From DATLOJ01 sp035536315 (lineage in GTDB: Bacteria; Actinomycetota; CADDZG01; JAHWKV01), in assembly GCA_035536315.1 (NCBI GenBank), contig DATLOJ010000004.1, positions 1 to 15,087 of the forward strand: a DNA stretch of 15,087 nucleotides, in the 5' to 3' direction. The notes below the pieces were generated by a model. That model was not told where the DNA came from and made no database searches. It was given only the letters and a program-made list of their open reading frames with translations. The stretch's first letter is position 1; each line of letters opens with the position of its first letter. The translations under genes were made by a program, and so were the position numbers. Of the stretch, positions 13,045 to 15,087 are shown piece after piece.

Positions 13045-14535
13045 CTACGCGCGGACGAACCTCCCGTCCGCTTCCAGAACTACTCCATCCTCGACAAGCT
13101 TCATCAGATGAGCCGTGACGGTTCGCTCGGCAACGGGCATGATCGCCTCGTCGTACCCCGCGTACACAACACGCGTGACCTCATCAGACGTCCGCGGCTC
13201 GCCGGACGTTGCACCCAGGATTTGCTGCTCCCTCTCGAGCCGGTGCGCCTTGTACCAGCCGATGAGCTCGGCAGCATCGGGCCGCGGGTCGAAGTGGCCG
13301 GGGTAAACGATCGACGGCTTCAAAGAGGCGACTGCGTCCAGGGACTCCATGTAACTGCGAAGATTTCCATCGGGGTGTGCGATCACGGGAGTTCCGCTTC
13401 CCATAAGCAGGTCACCGCAAAACAATGCCTTCTCCTCCTCCAACCAGAACGCTATGTGATCAGCGGAATGACCCGGTGTCGCAACGACCCGCACCTGCGC
13501 TGCACCCGCACTTAGCGTGTCGCCATCGGAGACGCGCTTGCCTTTGGTCGCGAGTGCAGAGCGCTCCCAGAACAGATGCGACGCGGCCAGACTCGCGCCG
13601 GTCATCTGGCATAGATCGAGTGCGCCGGAGAAGTGGTCCGAGTGCCCGTGCGTTAGCGCGACGACTCCGACATTGCCCGCCCCGGCAATCGCATCGAGGT
13701 GAGGTTGCTCCATCGAGCCCGGGTCGATCACGATCAGCTCTTCGTTTCCAACCAGGTACGTGTTCGTGCCCGGCCCGGTCATCATCGACGGGTTGGGCGC
13801 GACGATTCTCTTGACCATCGGTGAGAGCTGATCGACGACTGGCCTGTGAGAAGCCCCGCCGGCCCCACTCAGCAGATCGTCGACCCTTTCGTAGCGCGCC
13901 AGTGCTGCAACCGTGGCCGCAGTCGGGGGTGCTATCTGGATACCGCCGACCTCGGCCATCGCAATCGCCTCAGAGGCAGACATCCAGTCGAGGGCGTCGG
14001 CCTCACCGGGATGAATGGTGGGGTCTCCGATCAACGGAGCCACGAACACCCGAGAGTCGAACCTGACCGGAAGTGTCTCCGGAGCTATCCACCTGCTGTG
14101 GAATCGCAGCTGATGCGTGCCAAGCTTGACCCTCAGCTCGCGGATCAGCTCCGGAAATGAAGCCCCTTGAATTAGACGCGACCTGGCGTCGTTCAACTGA
14201 GATGCGGACGGAGACTCCCCGAGAGGCTCGAAGTGCAGAACTCCCGTCTCTTCGAACAGCTCCCTGACGGCTGCGATGAACAGCGGCAGGGCCTCGGCAT
14301 AGCCTCCCATTTGGGCAGATGCCTCCTGGGGGGAAAGCACCGATAGCGCGAGCGCCGCCCGGCTCCGGTCCTCGTCGTGCACGGCTCCGCCGGGGAACGT
14401 GTGGTAGCCGGGAAGGAAGCGCATCGACTGCGGGCGGCGAAGGAAGAGTATTTCCGGCACGTCGGAAGGGCCGGCACGTACGACGACGACCGTCGCAGCG
14501 TCGCGCAGCGGTTTTATCGATGGCAGGGGTCCCAT
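13045..14535 (-). CDS. NUDIX hydrolase - metallo-beta-lactamase - winged-helix fusion protein
   Basis: This is a three-domain cytosolic protein of 496 residues from ATG 14535. The N-terminal NUDIX domain (about 11-215) has FPGG (47-50) and RELFEETG (91-98), in the form with a long insert seen in NUDT19/CoA-pyrophosphatase relatives. The MBL domain (about 240-430) has THGHSDH (295-301), H356 in TPGHS, D375 in CGDLL and H414 in YPGHFD, so all zinc ligands are present. A LACTB2-type winged helix ends the chain (about 450-496). Starts at 14640 and 14745 are also open, but they add sequence with no domain, and the last would overlap the divergent peptidase gene. No Shine-Dalgarno precedes 14535, and a TANNNT seven bases upstream suggests a leaderless message. 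The substrate is unknown. Confidence 0.86.
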   Translation of the reverse strand: MGPLPSIKPLRDAATVVVVRAGPSDVPEILFLRRPQSMRFLPGYHTFPGGAVHDEDRSRAALALSVLSPQEASAQMGGYAEALPLFIAAVRELFEETGVLHFEPLGESPSASQLNDARSRLIQGASFPELIRELRVKLGTHQLRFHSRWIAPETLPVRFDSRVFVAPLIGDPTIHPGEADALDWMSASEAIAMAEVGGIQIAPPTAATVAALARYERVDDLLSGAGGASHRPVVDQLSPMVKRIVAPNPSMMTGPGTNTYLVGNEELIVIDPGSMEQPHLDAIAGAGNVGVVALTHGHSDHFSGALDLCQMTGASLAASHLFWERSALATKGKRVSDGDTLSAGAAQVRVVATPGHSADHIAFWLEEEKALFCGDLLMGSGTPVIAHPDGNLRSYMESLDAVASLKPSIVYPGHFDPRPDAAELIGWYKAHRLEREQQILGATSGEPRTSDEVTRVVYAGYDEAIMPVAERTVTAHLMKLVEDGVVLEADGRFVRA

Positions 14536-14542
14536 GGGGCAG

Positions 14543-14548
14543 AAACTA
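14543..14548 (-). promoter_or_regulatory. Possible -10 (TAGTTT) for a leaderless NUDIX-MBL message
   Basis: On the minus strand TAGTTT ends seven bases before the ATG at 14535, with CTGCCCC between. This spacing would place the first transcribed base at the start codon. It supports the shorter start over the upstream ATGs. The TANNNT pattern is short, so chance cannot be excluded. Confidence 0.35.
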
Positions 14549-14675
14549 CGCCATCTTTGTTGACTCAAAGCCGCGGGATCGAAGGGCCACTCTGTTGAAA
14601 TGGAACGCCCTCCCGGGGCCGGTTGGTCATCAATGCCCATTTCGGGGGTGACTTTAAGAAAGTGAGAGGCAGGCC

Positions 14676-14681
14676 GATAAC
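14676..14681 (+). promoter_or_regulatory. Possible -10 (GATAAC) of the M23 peptidase gene
   Basis: GATAAC lies six bases before the ATG at 14688, and TTTAAG sits 17 bases upstream at 14653-14658. No Shine-Dalgarno is at a usable distance, so a leaderless start would fit here. The match to consensus is weak. Confidence 0.28.
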
Positions 14682-14687
14682 GCGAAG

Positions 14688-15087
14688 ATGGTGAGACGTT
14701 TACTTCTCCCGCTACTTGTATTGCTTGTGGTGCTCCCTGCGCCATCAGCGAGAGCAGGCGAGTGGCGGCAGATCCATTTTCCGGTTGCCGGGCCCGTTAC
14801 ATACACCGACGACTTCGGTGATCCGCGCTCGGGGGGCCGTACCCATACCGGCATCGACATCATGGGAGCCAAGCTGCAGCACCTGATCGCTGCGGCCGGC
14901 GGAAGGGTCAGCTACATCCGGACCGACTCGAGTGGGACATCAGGCAACATGCTGACAATCAGAGACTCGGCGGGTTGGCAGTACACCTACGTCCACGTCA
15001 ACAACGACTCGCCCGGTACCGACGACAACGCGAACCCGGCCCAATGGATCTTCACCCCGGGAATCTCCCTGGGGGCCACAGTCACCG
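14688..15087 (+). CDS. Secreted M23-family (LytM-like) peptidase, 5' part
   Basis: The frame runs off the window after 133 codons. The first 23 residues are a signal peptide: MVRR, a leucine-rich core, and a probable cleavage after Ala-Arg-Ala. The M23 zinc-peptidase domain begins directly (HFPVAGPVTYTDDFG). H53 and D57 in RTHTGIDIMG are the first two zinc ligands, followed by AAAGGRVSYI and then H103 in YTYVHVNND. The position two before H103 is Tyr rather than the His of the classic HxH motif. Such enzymes cut peptidoglycan stem or cross-bridge peptides, or act as degenerate activators of amidases. The gene is divergent from the NUDIX-MBL gene. The C-terminal region, where wall-binding repeats might lie, is not visible. 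Confidence 0.87.
   Translation, partial: MVRRLLLPLLVLLVVLPAPSARAGEWRQIHFPVAGPVTYTDDFGDPRSGGRTHTGIDIMGAKLQHLIAAAGGRVSYIRTDSSGTSGNMLTIRDSAGWQYTYVHVNNDSPGTDDNANPAQWIFTPGISLGATVT

Noticed and set aside
12688..13515. Plus-strand open frame of 275 codons across the thiolase and NUDIX-MBL genes
   Set aside because: It is antisense to two genes with complete catalytic motifs, and its translation shows no family features.

Overview
This window comes from the chromosome of an actinomycete-type bacterium (phylum Actinomycetota). The reason is gene content and order. A rightward block reads fhaA-fhaB-pstP-rodA-pbpA-pknA-pknB, then a convergent trpG/pabA-type gene, a class E sortase and a crgA gene. This is the Ser/Thr-phosphorylation and cell-wall-elongation neighbourhood known from mycobacteria and streptomycetes. 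Codon use is moderately GC-rich. Some proteins differ from the mycobacterial versions (a short FhaA, PASTA domains on the PknA-position kinase), so a lineage outside the well-studied genera is likely. That placement is an inference.

Layout. 1-741 (+) is the 3' part of larC (nickel-pincer cofactor synthesis). 744-826 (-) is tRNA-Leu(CAG), with a terminator-like hairpin beside it. 945-9336 (+) is the seven-gene signalling and cell-wall operon. Its genes overlap by one to five bases or lie four bases apart, so it is probably co-transcribed and translationally coupled. 10686 down to 9320 (-) holds the class E sortase, a 40-residue membrane microprotein coupled to it by ATGA, and the glutamine amidotransferase subunit, whose 3' end overlaps that of pknB by 17 bases. 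10741-10977 (+) is crgA and 11033-11377 (+) is a CsoR-family metal sensor. 14535 down to 11402 (-) holds a NUDIX/metallo-beta-lactamase/winged-helix fusion, a thiolase, and a two-helix membrane protein with a zinc-ribbon-like tail. 14688 to the end (+) is the start of a secreted M23 peptidase.

How the parts fit. PASTA-bearing kinases probably sense muropeptide or lipid II outside the cell. They phosphorylate cytosolic and membrane partners that FHA domains (FhaA, FhaB) read, and PstP reverses this. The outputs sit in the same operon: a SEDS glycosyltransferase (RodA/FtsW type) and its class B transpeptidase (PbpA). CrgA, sortase E and the M23 peptidase add divisome scaffolding, surface anchoring and wall remodelling. 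The lower leftward operon (NUDIX-MBL, thiolase) looks like CoA-ester metabolism and is functionally separate.

The most unusual observation is that pknB has no ATG, GTG or TTG that would give a complete kinase domain. Its reading frame is best started at an ATT overlapping the pknA stop codon.
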